In this document: piece by piece, positions 45,738 to 56,729 of the stretch
Position numbering within the stretch: the first letter of the stretch is position 1
Layout: every line of letters starts with the position of its first letter
Assembly: GCA_024663395.1 (NCBI GenBank)
Contig: JANFAH010000029.1
Span: 620,001-684,000, forward strand
From: Pisolithus tinctorius
Lineage: Eukaryota > Basidiomycota > Agaricomycetes > Boletales > Pisolithaceae
Length of the DNA: 64,000 bases
Direction: 5' to 3'
The notes under the pieces: model-generated
The model's database searches: none
The model's input: the letters and a program-made list of their open reading frames with translations, nothing else
What the model was told of the DNA's origin: nothing
Position numbers and translations under genes: made by a program

Positions 45738-46154
45738 ATGCAGGATGCAAATGCCATCGCAGACCGTTCAACTTACACAGAAATCAATCATCCAGCAGCA
45801 GTAATTGACAAAGAGGGAAACATCCTCCTGTGGTATCTCCTGGATGTGTTTGGGCAGGCATATCAGGTTGTAAAATTGAATGGAGCATCCCGCACTTTGC
45901 TAACAATCCGATCAGGCCGAGATTTGGAATTTGTTGGGCAGCCTCAGTATCCCACTTGTGCGGAGCATGAAGTCCAATGGGGCAGGCAGCTGGTGGCACG
46001 ATTCAAACCATTTTCACAAAGCCACAGATCTTAAAGGTGCCATCGACCTCTCACCAGCGTGGTTTCAGCAAGGGTGTGGGGTGAGTCATTATCCATTTGA
46101 AGATGATTTCACTCCTGTAACTCTGCCAACAGCCCAGCAACCTTTCACATCACC
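45738..46154 (+). pseudogene. Duplicated N-terminal part of the TET/JBP-like gene
   Basis: Plus-strand mirror of 43064-42648, encoding the same INHPAAVIDKEGNILLWYLL and SPAWFQQGCGVSHYP segments. Homology stops sharply at 46154, where a transposon-terminus sequence begins. Confidence 0.75.
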
Positions 46155-46202
46155 AACAATTCACACATCACAAACATTGCAACACTTTTGTCCCTCACTG
46201 TA
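46155..46202 (+). mobile_element. Single mariner-type terminus fragment at the palindrome edge
   Basis: CATTGCAACACTTTTGTCCC runs to CACTG and then TA (46201-46202). It is the same terminus as the MITE ends inside the arms, with the expected TA outside. The interior and other end are missing, so the palindrome boundary coincides with a broken element end. Confidence 0.6.
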
Positions 46203-46204
46203 TT

Positions 46205-46666
46205 ATGAAAGCCGGGCTGATGTGGACCTGCTTGCTGACAATGCCAGCGCTGATACCACTCCCAGTGTTCATGGCATCAGTTACTACGCATCTCTGGGCC
46301 TTTGATATTCAGCACATGGTGTGGTTAGCCATGTTTGTGAGGGGATGCTACTTTGGATCTGCCCACTGGCCACCATGCCTGCAATGTTGCCGGCACAGCA
46401 TTTGGCCGCATTGTCACTTGGAGCTTCGCAATCAATACTCAATAGATGTCTCAAAGGCATGGGAATCCACTGAATACATTTCCTTCACTTGCCATCTTCA
46501 CTTCTATTTGCGGGGTACTTTCACAAGATGTCTGAGACAAATGACAGGTCCACCCATCGAGTGGGCCATTATCTTCCATCTGACGGACATGCCCGAATAT
46601 ACATGGGGTCTAGCTGCTCTGAAATATGGCATTCGGCTGTTTCTGATTGGTTCTCATGAATTGTGA
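46205..46666 (+). CDS. Unrecognised ORF between palindrome and solo LTR
   Basis: A 153-codon open frame, rich in Leu, His and Cys (includes IEWAIIFHLTDMPEYTWG). No family recognised and no partner exons found, so it may be a chance ORF in CpG-poor sequence. Confidence 0.2.
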   Translation: MKAGLMWTCLLTMPALIPLPVFMASVTTHLWAFDIQHMVWLAMFVRGCYFGSAHWPPCLQCCRHSIWPHCHLELRNQYSIDVSKAWESTEYISFTCHLHFYLRGTFTRCLRQMTGPPIEWAIIFHLTDMPEYTWGLAALKYGIRLFLIGSHEL

Positions 46667-46785
46667 ATGCACACACCATTCCCTACAAGGTCCCTTGCTG
46701 CTGTTGCCGAGTTCAACCATCATGCAATCAATGGCCTGGGTCATGCGTTTTGTCATCATCCGCAAAATGATCCATAGGCATGCAT

Positions 46786-48639
46786 TGTGAGTCAAAGTGT
46801 GGAAATGCTGGTGAAAACCAAACAAATCCAACACAAAAGACAAATAAGAGTGAGTGGTGGTTTGCCTCCGTGGAACCTGGAGTGCAGAGAAACTTAAAGT
46901 GGGGGGAGTTTCAATGGCAGGTGCTCCTAGCGCAAGTCGTTGACAAGTTACACAGGAGTAGATGAATGGATGATGACTGAGGAGGGGATGCTGAACAGAG
47001 TGAAGGTGTTCAGCCGAAAGGACTTGGGGGTAATGGACTTTTGATAAAATATGCTCCTGGTGCAAGTCGATGACAAGTTACACAGGAGTGGAGGGATGAC
47101 TAAGCAAACTTGCTGACTAAGTGTGGGGATAAAGCTTCAGATGAAATGATGGAGGCAGATAGACTCTTCTGAATGAGCCTCAACTACCAAGTATACGAAT
47201 GATGACAGATAGACCCCTTTGTGGAGCCTCAACTGTCGATGACAAGATAGGCACTGAACTGACTGCTGGACTTTTTTCTCAATTGCTTCTTGGGTAGCTA
47301 AGTACATGGGGGTTTATATACTATGGGGGGAGCACAGCTTGTGACAAACAAGGCACAAACACTTGGTAAGTAATGAGTAAGGACTGAGTAATCATAATGA
47401 GTAAGTGAGAAATGAAAAGTAAGCAAGCAAGGAGGATTGGTAAGTATTGGCAATGAATGAGTCAAGGATGGTCAAAACATCACAAAATGAGTCATATAGA
47501 ATCAGAAACTGAGTAAGCACACTGATATCACATTAGGGGGTGGCAATGTAAGTCAGATCTCAGCGGAGACATCTCTAGATCCAAAAATGGCATGACAGAT
47601 GGACGGTGTTTCCAGATAGGGAAGTATTAATTCCAGAATTGAAGGGCATGAGTCAGGTGTCAAAGGGGGTAGGGCATTGGGGGTCTGTGGGGCAATGGGA
47701 GCATATGTGATCGCATCTCCCACCCTTCCATCCTCTCAGCAAAGTTAACAAAAACTTCATGGACAGGGTTCTGATGGAGGAGGAGGAGAAGGAGGGACGT
47801 CTTCTGCTGGATCCTGCAGTAGGAAGGCAAGATGCATGTCATACTTGTCATGAATGCAATCAGGGAGGCTGGAGGACAGTAGATTTTGCTGCAGTTGTCG
47901 CAATGCGGGAAGAATGATGGACGAGATTGGAACAAAGACGGTGCAGGGAGCAGGGAGGAACAATCCATATGCTTCATCAAGAGGGGAGACTGAAACGACC
48001 ACATAAGACCTTTCTAACTGAGTGACAGACCTGAGGCAACCAAAGAACGTCCTTCTGGAAGTCATACTGACAAGGAGAACACGCTGTCCAAGCTGCATGG
48101 GATGGGATGGGGCTGACAACGACAGGATGAACCAGGGGGCTTCAGGAAGGAAGCTGGTGGGAACACCTGGCAGATACATGTAGCCATTGTCTCTGGCAAA
48201 TGAGACAAGTGAGATGATCAATGAAGAGGTGGCCATGATTGATGGACTTAGCGAAATGAGCATCTGATGGATGGAGTGCTGTAGAAATGTGTAGGGTGCG
48301 AGGATCCTCTCCAAATTTGGAAGGAAGAATTGTGGGGCTGAGCACTTTAAGCAAGTGTGCGAACCGAGTCGATATCTTTGGAAATGGTGGAGATATGACG
48401 AAAACCAGAATGCCGTACACAGGCACTAAAAACTTTTAATGTGCGCTTAACTCGCTTCCTCTTTTCTCTTTAGCACTGACGACTCGATCTTGTGCAAAGG
48501 ATGACTGTTCACATCCAACAGTCTTTCTACGCATGAGGCCTTTAGTCTTCATCTGCATGCATGGGCATTGCGCGCAACTCGTTGACGAGTTAGGCAGAGT
48601 CAGCTGTAACCATGTCCACAACACCTTTGGTGTGTGACA
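46786..48639 (-). repeat. Solo LTR, 1,854 bp, inverted relative to the 35.8-kb copy
   Basis: In its own orientation it begins TGTCACACACCAAAGGTGTT at 48639 and ends TTTGACTCACA at 46786. The flanking tetranucleotides are GCAT (46782-46785) and GCGT (48640-48643), compatible with a 4-bp duplication in which one copy lost a CpG. It contains TTTATATA at 47313 and the 480-nt ORF. Confidence 0.85.
47757..48236 (-). CDS. LTR-encoded ORF, second intact copy (159 residues)
   Basis: ATG at 48236 and stop at 47757, exactly 480 nt as in the copy at 36175. The protein shares the FARDNGYMYLPG, QLGQRVLLVS, SRRTFFGCLRSV and SSIILPALRQLQQ blocks, with amino acid substitutions spread along it and no indel. 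Unknown function. Confidence 0.7.
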   Translation of the reverse strand: MATSSLIISLVSFARDNGYMYLPGVPTSFLPEAPWFILSLSAPSHPMQLGQRVLLVSMTSRRTFFGCLRSVTQLERSYVVVSVSPLDEAYGLFLPAPCTVFVPISSIILPALRQLQQNLLSSSLPDCIHDKYDMHLAFLLQDPAEDVPPSPPPPSEPCP

Positions 48640-50110
48640 GCGTATAACTTTTAACAAATGCTGCTTTGCCTAGACACACCTGTCCATTCGTTGCACCAGT
48701 ATCCGCCACATAAATGTGTCAGCCTGGCCATATGTTGTGATGGATTCGACATCACATCATCAGACCTGCCCAAGGGTTATGAAAGCACACACCATCCATC
48801 CGACGGGCTTTCCCACTATATTCTACTTGGTTAACATGGCTTGCACGTGGCCCTCCATGTGCTCGACAGAATCTGGCAAATCAATGTCGGGCCCCCCATA
48901 GGTTGCACCACATGGGATATCCCATCGACGGGCCCATCCATGGCCTATGAGAGCACCCGCAATATATCACCTGGGCCTGCTCATCTGTTTCTATGGGTTC
49001 AACATGTCTTCGACAGGCCTGTCGATGCCTTAAGATGGCACCTGCGATATACCACAGGGGACACCCCATGAATAAGTTGTGACACATGCGACATCGCTTC
49101 TATGGGCCCGACTGTTTGTTGTGACAGTACCCTGCATACCCAGGACAGGCCTGCTCATTAGTTTCGATGGGCTCAACATTCTTTTGACAGGCCTGTCCGC
49201 ATATTTTCACAGCATCCACCCCGTAAATGATGGGCCTGCCAATAGGTTGTGATGGATGCGATATACCTTTGATGGGCCCATCCATGCCTTATTACAGTAC
49301 CCACCCTGTCCACGACGGGCCTACCTGTTAGTTTCGATTGGTTCAACATACCCTCGTCGGGCCCGTCCATTTGTTGTCACAGCATCTGCTCCACAAACAA
49401 CAGGCTTGCCCATATGTTGGGACAGATGCGACATCTTCTGGACAGGGCTACCTATCAGTTTCGATGGGTTCAAAGTTCCTTGGATGGGCCTGCCCATGGG
49501 TTGGGACACCCTCTGCTACATTAATGACAGGCCCGCACATTAGGTGCTGCAGGGCAGAATATTTCTGCCACCAGCCTGCCCATGTGTTTTGACCATGTCT
49601 GTCATTCAGTTGATGCACCCTCCTATCTGTTGCTACCAGATGCTTCAGTAATTTGAAGGGCCCATCCATATCTTGAAGCACTATCCATTCATTTACCAGT
49701 GGGCCCATGTATATGATCATCCACCACCCTTCATATGGCAGCCAGGCCTGCTCTTACCTTGTGCTAATGTGTGGCCTATTAGGTCCGGGCCTGTCTACAT
49801 GTTGGACCCTCTCTGACGCATACCAGCAGGACCCATTCATAAGTTGTGATATCAGCCATAGCCAAATGGATGGGCCTCCCTTGATGTTATGGCTGACTGC
49901 ATTATTACAAGGATGGCCTGTCCATAAGCTGCAACACTATCCATGCACAATGTGTCTTGCCATTATCCATCTCTTGATGGATGGGCCCGCACATACGTTG
50001 TAATATACTTGTCACAGGCCTGCTCATTTACTGCTGTCACTCTGGGCCTCTGGGCCTCTTCATATGTTGTGACTTAATTAATTTGATGGGCCTGCATTGG
50101 GCTCTACATG
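48640..50110. repeat. Degenerate repeat region with GGGCCTGCCCAT and TGTTGTGACA motifs
   Basis: Variants of GGGCCTGCCCATATGTTG, TTTCGATGGGTTCAACAT and ACAGATGCGACATC alternate at irregular spacing across the region. Multiple overlapping ORFs on both strands show the same peptide words and are artefacts of the repeat. No gene seen. Confidence 0.65.
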
Positions 50111-50371
50111 AGTAATGGTAATTTGGTGTGCAGGCTACCCGTGTGTTGTGACTAAGCTGACTACATGGGGTCCTTTCAACCTGGTGACATACAAATTACA
50201 CACATTAGGTGATTATGTCGACACCATCAGACTCTTTGGCACAACAGACAACTACTCAACACAAGCCATAAGTCATAGAATTTATATCAAACCCCGGTCC
50301 TGTTTAACTACAGTCTTAGGGTGAACTAGAGCACTGGCACGTCAAATGGTTTTATTCAAGGACAAACAAGA

Positions 50372-51967
50372 TTGCTTTTGCATGTGGAATCACCCAGCAT
50401 CAACACTGTGAATGGCTATTGCATATCATGCAGGAGAAACATGCCCAATTCAAGTGTGAACCACTGCCAAAGTGTTCACCAGAAGTGCACTACCAAGTTG
50501 GGCAAAGTCAAAAAGATTACTACAACATCATGCCATTCCTGTCAATGCACAAAAACAATCTTGCTCTTAAGGTGAGTATGATACATTTACTGTGTTGCCT
50601 AGTATAACATATCTTTCAGATCAGGACTTTCTTCCATGGCTCAAAGCTCACATCCTCGGATGACTACTTGGCAACAAAACAGTTGATGGCAAGGAACAAG
50701 AATTTACACAGGTCAACACAGCGCCCTCATAATCATCAAGAACCATCTCTACAGGCACAATGTGTTGCATGTGAATTTCACTACATATGACCTTCACCGA
50801 GACCATGATTCACTCAACCCACATACACATGCTGATATCATGGTTCTATCCCATGAGACTGAGGAGAACCCCCATCCATACTGGTACACACGTATCATTG
50901 CAATCTTCCACCTCGAGGTCCACTACAATGGACCTGAGCTCAACAATTGCTCTACCAGGCGTATTGATGTCCTGTGGGTACATTGGTTCACACATGATAA
51001 AAACTTCAAGGCTGGGTGGTCTGTGAAGCATCTTCCCCAGGTTGGCTTTATCCACAAGATGACCTCGCCAATGCATTTGGATTTATTGATCCAAACAACA
51101 TTGTGCAGGCTGTCCATCTCATCCCTGCTTATCATTTTGGATGCACAAAAGATCTCTTACCCCCCTCAACTGCTTGCCATAAATCAGAGAATGACAAAGA
51201 TTGGGAGTGGTACTATTGTTAAAGGGAGGCCGAGATGAGGGACCTAGGAAGGAGACTCAGGCTTCAGTTAGAAGAAGTCTATATTCACAGCTAACCTAGG
51301 AAGGAGACTACAGTAGTAAGTCAGTAAGGTAGCTATTAATTAACAAAGAAGAACAGTTACCTCAGGCTTCAGTTAGAAGAAGTCTGAGGTACACCTGAAG
51401 GAAAAACAAACATCCTAAGTGCGAAGATTTATTATGTAAGCTTGTACGATGTAAGCAAAAGTCAGGTAAAGGTGGTAACACTTCAACAACTATGTAAACA
51501 TGTAAGTGCTCAATATACATTTTCTATCCTATGTAACATGATTTAAAAGGTTTGTTGACCATGACATGTTCATGCGATTCTGTGGTGGGGCAGTAGGACA
51601 CAAGATGACTCATGAGGCCACACGCTGCCTTCTTGATGACCAAGACAAGTTGGACAGAAGACCTTTTACCCTGGAATGTGAGCATGGCATAACAGAGGAT
51701 GCTGACAATGAGTTGATGGATGAGGATGAGGCAAACAATCTCAGGGAAGGCATTGACCAAGACAGTGGAAGTGATACTGCATCTGAGAGCGACCAATCAG
51801 TGCCTGGTGATCTACTTATACCCGACAATCTGGCTGACAAGATGGAGGAGTATGGATATGGCGACTTGGAACAGGTTATTGACGAAGAGGACGATGCAGT
51901 TGACTCCGGTTCAGATGATGAAGTCCAGGACTTTGATGACAATGAGTTTGATCAGAGAGGTCATTAA
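50372..51967 (+). pseudogene. C-terminal part of a large transposon-type protein, interrupted by a solo LTR
   Basis: Fragments include VHYQVGQSQKDYYN and FLSMHKNNLALK, then FTTYDLHRDHDSLNPHTHAD, HPYWYTRIIAIFHLEV and DVLWVHWFTHD, and then, in a shifted frame, NAFGFIDPNNIVQAVHLIPA and DKDWEWYY. After an insertion (51217-51538) the protein resumes with FVDHDMFMRFCGGAVGHK and a very acidic tail to the stop at 51965-51967. The TTYD..R..DS.NPRTHAD, YWYARV and DRDMFMR..GGG.GH order is that of large multicopy proteins in basidiomycete DNA transposons, possibly Plavaka-related. The frame change near 51020-51070 and the LTR insertion mark it as a pseudogene. Confidence 0.65.
51217..51538 (+). repeat. 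Solo LTR-like insertion, 322 bp
   Basis: It begins TGTTAAAGG and ends ATGTAACA, giving terminal inverted TGTTA/TAACA. It separates two halves of a conserved protein block (WEWYY and FVDHDMFMRF). The word CTTCAGTTAGAAGAAGTCT occurs twice inside. I could not find a matching target duplication (ACTAT versus TGATT), so the boundaries may be off by a few bases. Confidence 0.6.
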
Positions 51968-52079
51968 CAGTATCATCCTTTGTAGCCATCATCAAATTCG
52001 TGACATTTCATCATTTGTTAATGCAAGAGTGTATCCAATACTAGTACAAGCAGGTGGCTAGTAATATACATTTGCAGCT

Positions 52080-52330
52080 AATCTATCCAAAGCGTCGGAC
52101 GCTCTTGTCGCCTACCTAGGCCATGCAAGCCCCAGTTGTCACCTAGCTAGGTCATGCAAGCCCCGGTTGTTACCTAGCTAGGTCTCACATGGTCACTTCA
52201 TGCCCTAGCAAATGCCAGTAAGTTCAACTCTCCACCTTGGTGACACTTGCAAGGTCTAGCTAGGCCTAGCAGATATGTGTCAGCTCTTCCGAGGCCTAGC
52301 TAGCCGCACTAGATTCTGCCAGGCTCTGCT
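52080..52330. repeat. CTAGG-rich repeat with about 37-bp units
   Basis: Units containing CACCTAGCTAGGTCATGCAA then GCCCCGGTTGT repeat about three times near 52090-52180, followed by looser CTAGCTAGGCCTAG words. The word content resembles the tract at 33845-34145. Confidence 0.7.
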
Positions 52331-52783
52331 AGGTCTGGGCAGTTTTGCTGATGCACATGTCCGATCTGGGTAGTCGATTGGTCTTTGTGAGTGACCCACT
52401 AACGACGCTATGCCAAATGCAGTGCAGTGCATGTTCAAGCCCAAACCCTGGCCTTGCCTTCTTGTAGCATCCCCCTGCGTTTCCTCATGTCTCCGTCGCA
52501 GGTAAACCACTTCTTCATGCACCCCCTCAGCTAATAGTGGAAATAGGCTTGCTCTCTATCTCGCTCTCCAATAAGCAGTGGGGTCGACGAAGTCGAAGGG
52601 GAGTCTTCCTGGTTTGCAGCAGTTTCGAGTCCTTTGGACAATACAGTTGATTGCGAGGCATACGAGAATGACCGTCGAACATCACTGCCAAAGAGTAATT
52701 GGAATGTCAACACCTGGCTGGACAGGCTTCACTTGCATCCCAACACCCAATGAGATGACACCACTACCAACTTCGAAAGCAGG

Positions 52784-53320
52784 TTGGGCAAAGCGAGTGA
52801 GCAAATAACGCCCACAACATCGCAGACTGAAGAGGCTGCGATTAGCCCAGATGATATCATCATTGCCTACGTCAGTATAGCTCACTTGTGGATCCTAGAC
52901 CTTAGTGATCATCGGCAGTGTCATGGGTCCCACTGCCTCGGGGAAGACCACAGTGAGTACCACACATGTTTCTACAGATTCTCCTCGATTAATGTGTCTA
53001 GTTTATTGATCGAGCGGTTGGAAGACCTGATGTGGGTTGTGGATCAACTTCTTGTATGAAGGAAGTGCGTCCCACTCAATATCTCCACTCCGATGGCGCT
53101 CGCAACATTGTTTTGGTTGATACACCGGGGTGCGATGATACATTCATGACAGATTTCCAGGTTCTTGGGACAATCGCACAGTGGTTGAATGCGGTGTAAG
53201 TAGCTTGCTTGGCCTCAAGCGATTCCAATTCTGATAACGTTTTAGCTACAACAAAAACATCAAGTTAAGCGTTATCCTGTATTTCCATCGGATTTCAGAC
53301 CACAGAATCAGTGCATGTAT
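52784..53320 (+). pseudogene. P-loop GTPase (AIG1/septin-like G domain) gene fragment
   Basis: A Walker A motif GPTASGKTT is encoded at 52925-52951, ending at a GTGAGT donor. After an intron the frame continues to KEVRPTQYL and then NIVLVDTPG (53104-53130), the Walker B/G3 motif, with CDDTFMTDFQVLGTIAQWLN. After another intron NKNIKLSVILYFHRISD (about 53255-53303) matches the strand-helix that follows G3 in this fungal family. The segment between Walker A and KEVRPTQ contains a stop in the likely frame, and no G4 NKxD motif could be located. I therefore call it a pseudogene or a poorly resolved gene. The N-terminal exon contains EEAAISPDDIIIA. Role unknown; these proteins are expanded in mushrooms. 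Confidence 0.6.
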
Positions 53321-53866
53321 TATCACTTCCTCTCCTCATAGGCCTGGCAGCCACTTCAAAAAGTCACTTGTCATGATCCAGAGATGTAAAATAAAAGCAT
53401 CCATGTGTTTCGTATACTACATGTTACATAGCTTGTACTTTTGTTTCTCTACAGACAAAATACCGAGGACTGTCAAACCACAAGTTTTCTACCATCTGGC
53501 CAGGCCCGAGCACTGCACACATAGTAATCCAGAGTCACCAGCCAATGTAAGTGCATGCATACTGATCAAACAAACGGCCATAAGAAACCATTCGCTATTG
53601 CTAGTTGGTCAGTGGTCAATACTCTCGGAGGAGGGATGACAGTGTGTGAAGTGTCTATACAAAAAAGTCAAGTCCGCAGTAGCTACTAGCTCTACACCCA
53701 CACAGTGGACAAATGCCCTGGGGAACTGCTTCTAAATCGAGCTGGGAATTCGCTATGGATGTAAAAATTGAGTGGTGATTTAAGAAATCTAAAGTGTAGA
53801 GAGAATATGACGATAGGTTAATGACTTGGTGGCTTTTTCTAACAAAAAGTACAAGAGATTCAGGCT

Positions 53867-54340
53867 CATCAGGAAATTAACACTTTACTATTTTTGACCT
53901 TTTTGTGACTTTTTTTGACTTTTTTGTGACTATTGTGACTATTTGTGACTTTTTGGGAAGGAACCTACTATCTGTACTTTTTTCTGACCATAAACAGCAT
54001 TTTGAAGAATGAAAAGAGAACAGAATCTATTGAGACAACTAAGTGATGATATATCTAAGCCAAGAAGACTAGAAAACATCTGAAAATTCAGAGATATTGA
54101 GCCATTGGTGTGATGCACACTGTCTGAGAGAGAAATTACAATATCTCTTTGGAACCTCCATCAATTTGAATGTATGTGGTATCTACTGAAAGCTATGAAT
54201 TAGGTGGTTTGAACAAGACCAAAATCAGTGAGAACAGTGCAGCCATGCCTGCAGGACATGGGTAACAATGGTAGATTCCTTCCCAAAATGTCACAATTGT
54301 CACAAAAAGTCAAAAACAGTAAAGTGTTATTTTCCTGATG
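53867..54340. mobile_element. 474-bp MITE with inverted repeats of about 100 bp
   Basis: The left end reads CATCAGGAAATTAACACTTT, and the reverse complement of the right end reads CATCAGGAAAATAACACTTT. The match continues through TTTTTGACYTTTTTGTGAC and, further in, GGGAAGGAAYCTACYAT. The left arm has an extra expansion of TTTTTGTGAC units. No coding capacity. The target duplication is unclear: CT precedes the left end and follows the right end. Confidence 0.75.
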
Positions 54341-54918
54341 CTGTAGTTAAGGGGATTCTCCGAGACATAACCAATTTCTCAAATAGCAGTTGTGATGAGC
54401 TGTTGCAGCTGCAGTGCCTGTGTGAAACTCAGTGGCAGTGCCCTTTGCCCTGCCACAGGATGAGTACTTCGCATTTCAAGCACATAATAAGTGCCTCTGC
54501 TCATCTTGGGTTGATGAAGTTCCTTTCAAGATATGGCTCATCTGATTCATCGCTTCGTTTCTACATTTCAAGTGTATCTTTTCTGGTCTAAGGTAGGCCT
54601 AATGCATCATGCATTTTCCTGCATGTACGTGGCACTAAACAGCTCACTAGATCTGAAATTCCTTTCACAAATGTGGCGCATCTGCATTGCATTCAGGACA
54701 CCTCATCCTCTGTCCACCGTGGTCACATATTTACAAGGCTATTTTCCAACTCACACTTAGGGCTTCTCTTCAGCATGCCTGCAGTGTGATCAGCTCAGTA
54801 GCTGGTTCGCTTCTCTCTAGTAGTCTGACCCTGTGATACTTTTTGAGGATGATGGCAACCTTCTGTCAGTACCAGATCCCAGTGTTGGCGCGTGATTCAC
54901 ATGAATTGGTGATGGCGG
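54341..54918. other. No gene recognised
   Basis: An ORF starting at 54268 overlaps the MITE and extends to 54591 without recognisable motif. Nothing else supports a gene before the palindrome begins. Confidence 0.4.
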
Positions 54919-56729
54919 TGTCACACACCAAAGGTGTTTGGTGAGGTGGACATGGATACAGCTGATGAATGGAGATGAAGACCATAGCTCTCATGCAAAG
55001 AAGGACAGCCAGAAATGTTGGCAGTCATCCCTCGCACAAGAATGAGTTGTCAATGCCAAAGAAAAAGGAGAAAGTGAGTTGAGTGCTGGTCAAAATTCTT
55101 AAGTGCCCTTGTATGGCATTCTGGTTTTCAACATATCTCCACCATTTCTGCAGATACAGAAAGCATTCCCACACTCGCTTGTAGTGCTCAGCCACGCGGT
55201 CCTACCTTCCAAAATTGGAAAGGATTTGCACACTCCACATGTTTTTACAGCACTCCCTCCAAAAGATGCTCATTTCACTAATTCTTCTGATATGGCCACC
55301 TCCACATCAATCATTTCGCTTGTCCCCTTTGCTAGGGACCATGGCTACGTATATCTACCAGGAGTTCCTACCAGCTTCTGTCCTGAAGCATCCTGGTACA
55401 TCCTGTCCTTGTCTGCCCCCTCTCAGCCCATCCAGCTTGGACAGCGTGTTCTTTTTGTCAGTATGTCCTCTAGGAGGACATTCTTTGGTTGCCTCAGGTC
55501 TGTCATTCACTTGGAAAGGTCTTATGTGGTTGTTTCAGTCTCTCCAGTCCAAGAAGCATATGGATCCTTCCTCCCTGCTCCCTGCAATGTCTTCATACCA
55601 GTCTCGTCCGTCATTCTCCCAAAATTGTGACAGCTACAGTATAATCTACTGTTCTCTACTCTCCCTGACCGCATCCATGATGAGTATGATGCACATCTTG
55701 CCTCCTTATTGCAAGATATAGCAGAAGATGCTCCCCCTTCATCCTCTCTTCCATCAGAGCCTCATTCATGAAGTTTTTATTTGCTTCACTGAGAGGATGG
55801 TTTGGGGGGGAAAGTTGCGATCCCCTATGCTCCTGTCACCCCACAGACCCCCAAAGCTTGACCCCTGTTGACATCTGACTCACCCTGTCCACTTTTGGAT
55901 GTACTATATTGGCATCAGGTCAGCGCTGCCTCTCTGTCATCCTACCTTGGCCTAGAAGCGATCCCTTCGAGATGTGACATGCACAGCCTCCCCCTAATGC
56001 GATTCCAGTGTGCTTTCCCAGTTTCTGACTTTACTTGACTCATACTTTGACATCCTGACTGTCTTTGACTCACTTATTGCCAATACTTACCAGTCTTTTG
56101 GCCTTGCTTACTGATTCTTTGCCTTTTGGCTTACTTATCCTTACCAATGCTCACCAATGCTTTCTAAGATGATTACCCACTGCTTACATTCCTTACTCAT
56201 CAGTTACCAATCACTTACCAAGTGTTTGCACCTTGTTTTCCATAGGCAACGCCCCTGTACTGTGTATAATCACTGTACTTAGATAGCTAAAAAAAAAGAA
56301 GACATCAGAGAGCCCCTCTTGCTCGCAATTTATCATCTCTCAGTAATTCATGCAGCAGCTTCAATAGTTGAGACTTTATTAAGGGTCTAACTATCGTCTA
56401 CTTCGCTTATCCTTGCCTATCACCAATATACTTTGCTCCAAGCCCTCCCTGAGCTCAGTGCAGCTTAGGACATCGAATTAAGTCGTCATCCATCCTTCTG
56501 TAGGCTGACAGCAGTCTACCCTATCGCATCCTATCGCATTCCTGCTCCTTCTTCATCAGAAGCATCCCCAATCCTCAGCACTCATCTTTGAGTGTTGTAG
56601 CTCGCAAAAACCCCTTCAAAGAACAGGTCCCACCATCTAGGTACCGCATAGGCACACCACCACTCGCTCTTTTTGTCTTTTGTGTTGGTTTTGGTTGGTT
56701 TCCACCACTGAACCACACTTTGACTCACA
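54919..56729 (+). repeat. 1,811-bp LTR, left arm
   Basis: It starts TGTCACACACCAAAGGTGTT and ends TTTGACTCACA. It belongs to a different subfamily from the solo LTRs at 35.8 and 46.8 kb: about 50 bp shorter and with many substitutions. It is followed by GCGGTAGCAATTTTAC. Confidence 0.88.
55292..55771 (+). pseudogene. LTR-encoded ORF with one TGA (left arm)
   Basis: The frame has the same 480-nt length and position as the intact copies. It is open except for TGA at codon 113 (55628-55630), where the intact copy at 36511 has CGA. Blocks SIISLVPFARDHGYVYLPG and SSRRTFFGCLRSV are conserved. Confidence 0.75.

Larger units (their letters stand above)
42648..46154. repeat. Large palindrome, arms about 1,660 bp, spacer about 180 bp
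   Basis: Positions x and 88802-x are complementary from 42648/46154 inward to about 44309/44493. Outer parts look essentially identical: the paired ORFs 43045-43371 and 45431-45757, and 42768-43064 and 45738-46034, translate identically. The innermost 50 bp of each arm differ at several positions, and the spacer (44310-44492) shows only weak residual symmetry. The arms contain the 5' part of the TET/JBP-like pseudogene and a 217-bp mariner-type MITE. Confidence 0.9.

Noticed and set aside
43045..45757. Four pairs of mirrored ORFs in the palindrome as separate genes
   Set aside because: Their identity is due to the inverted duplication; most are antisense or non-coding relative to the dioxygenase gene.
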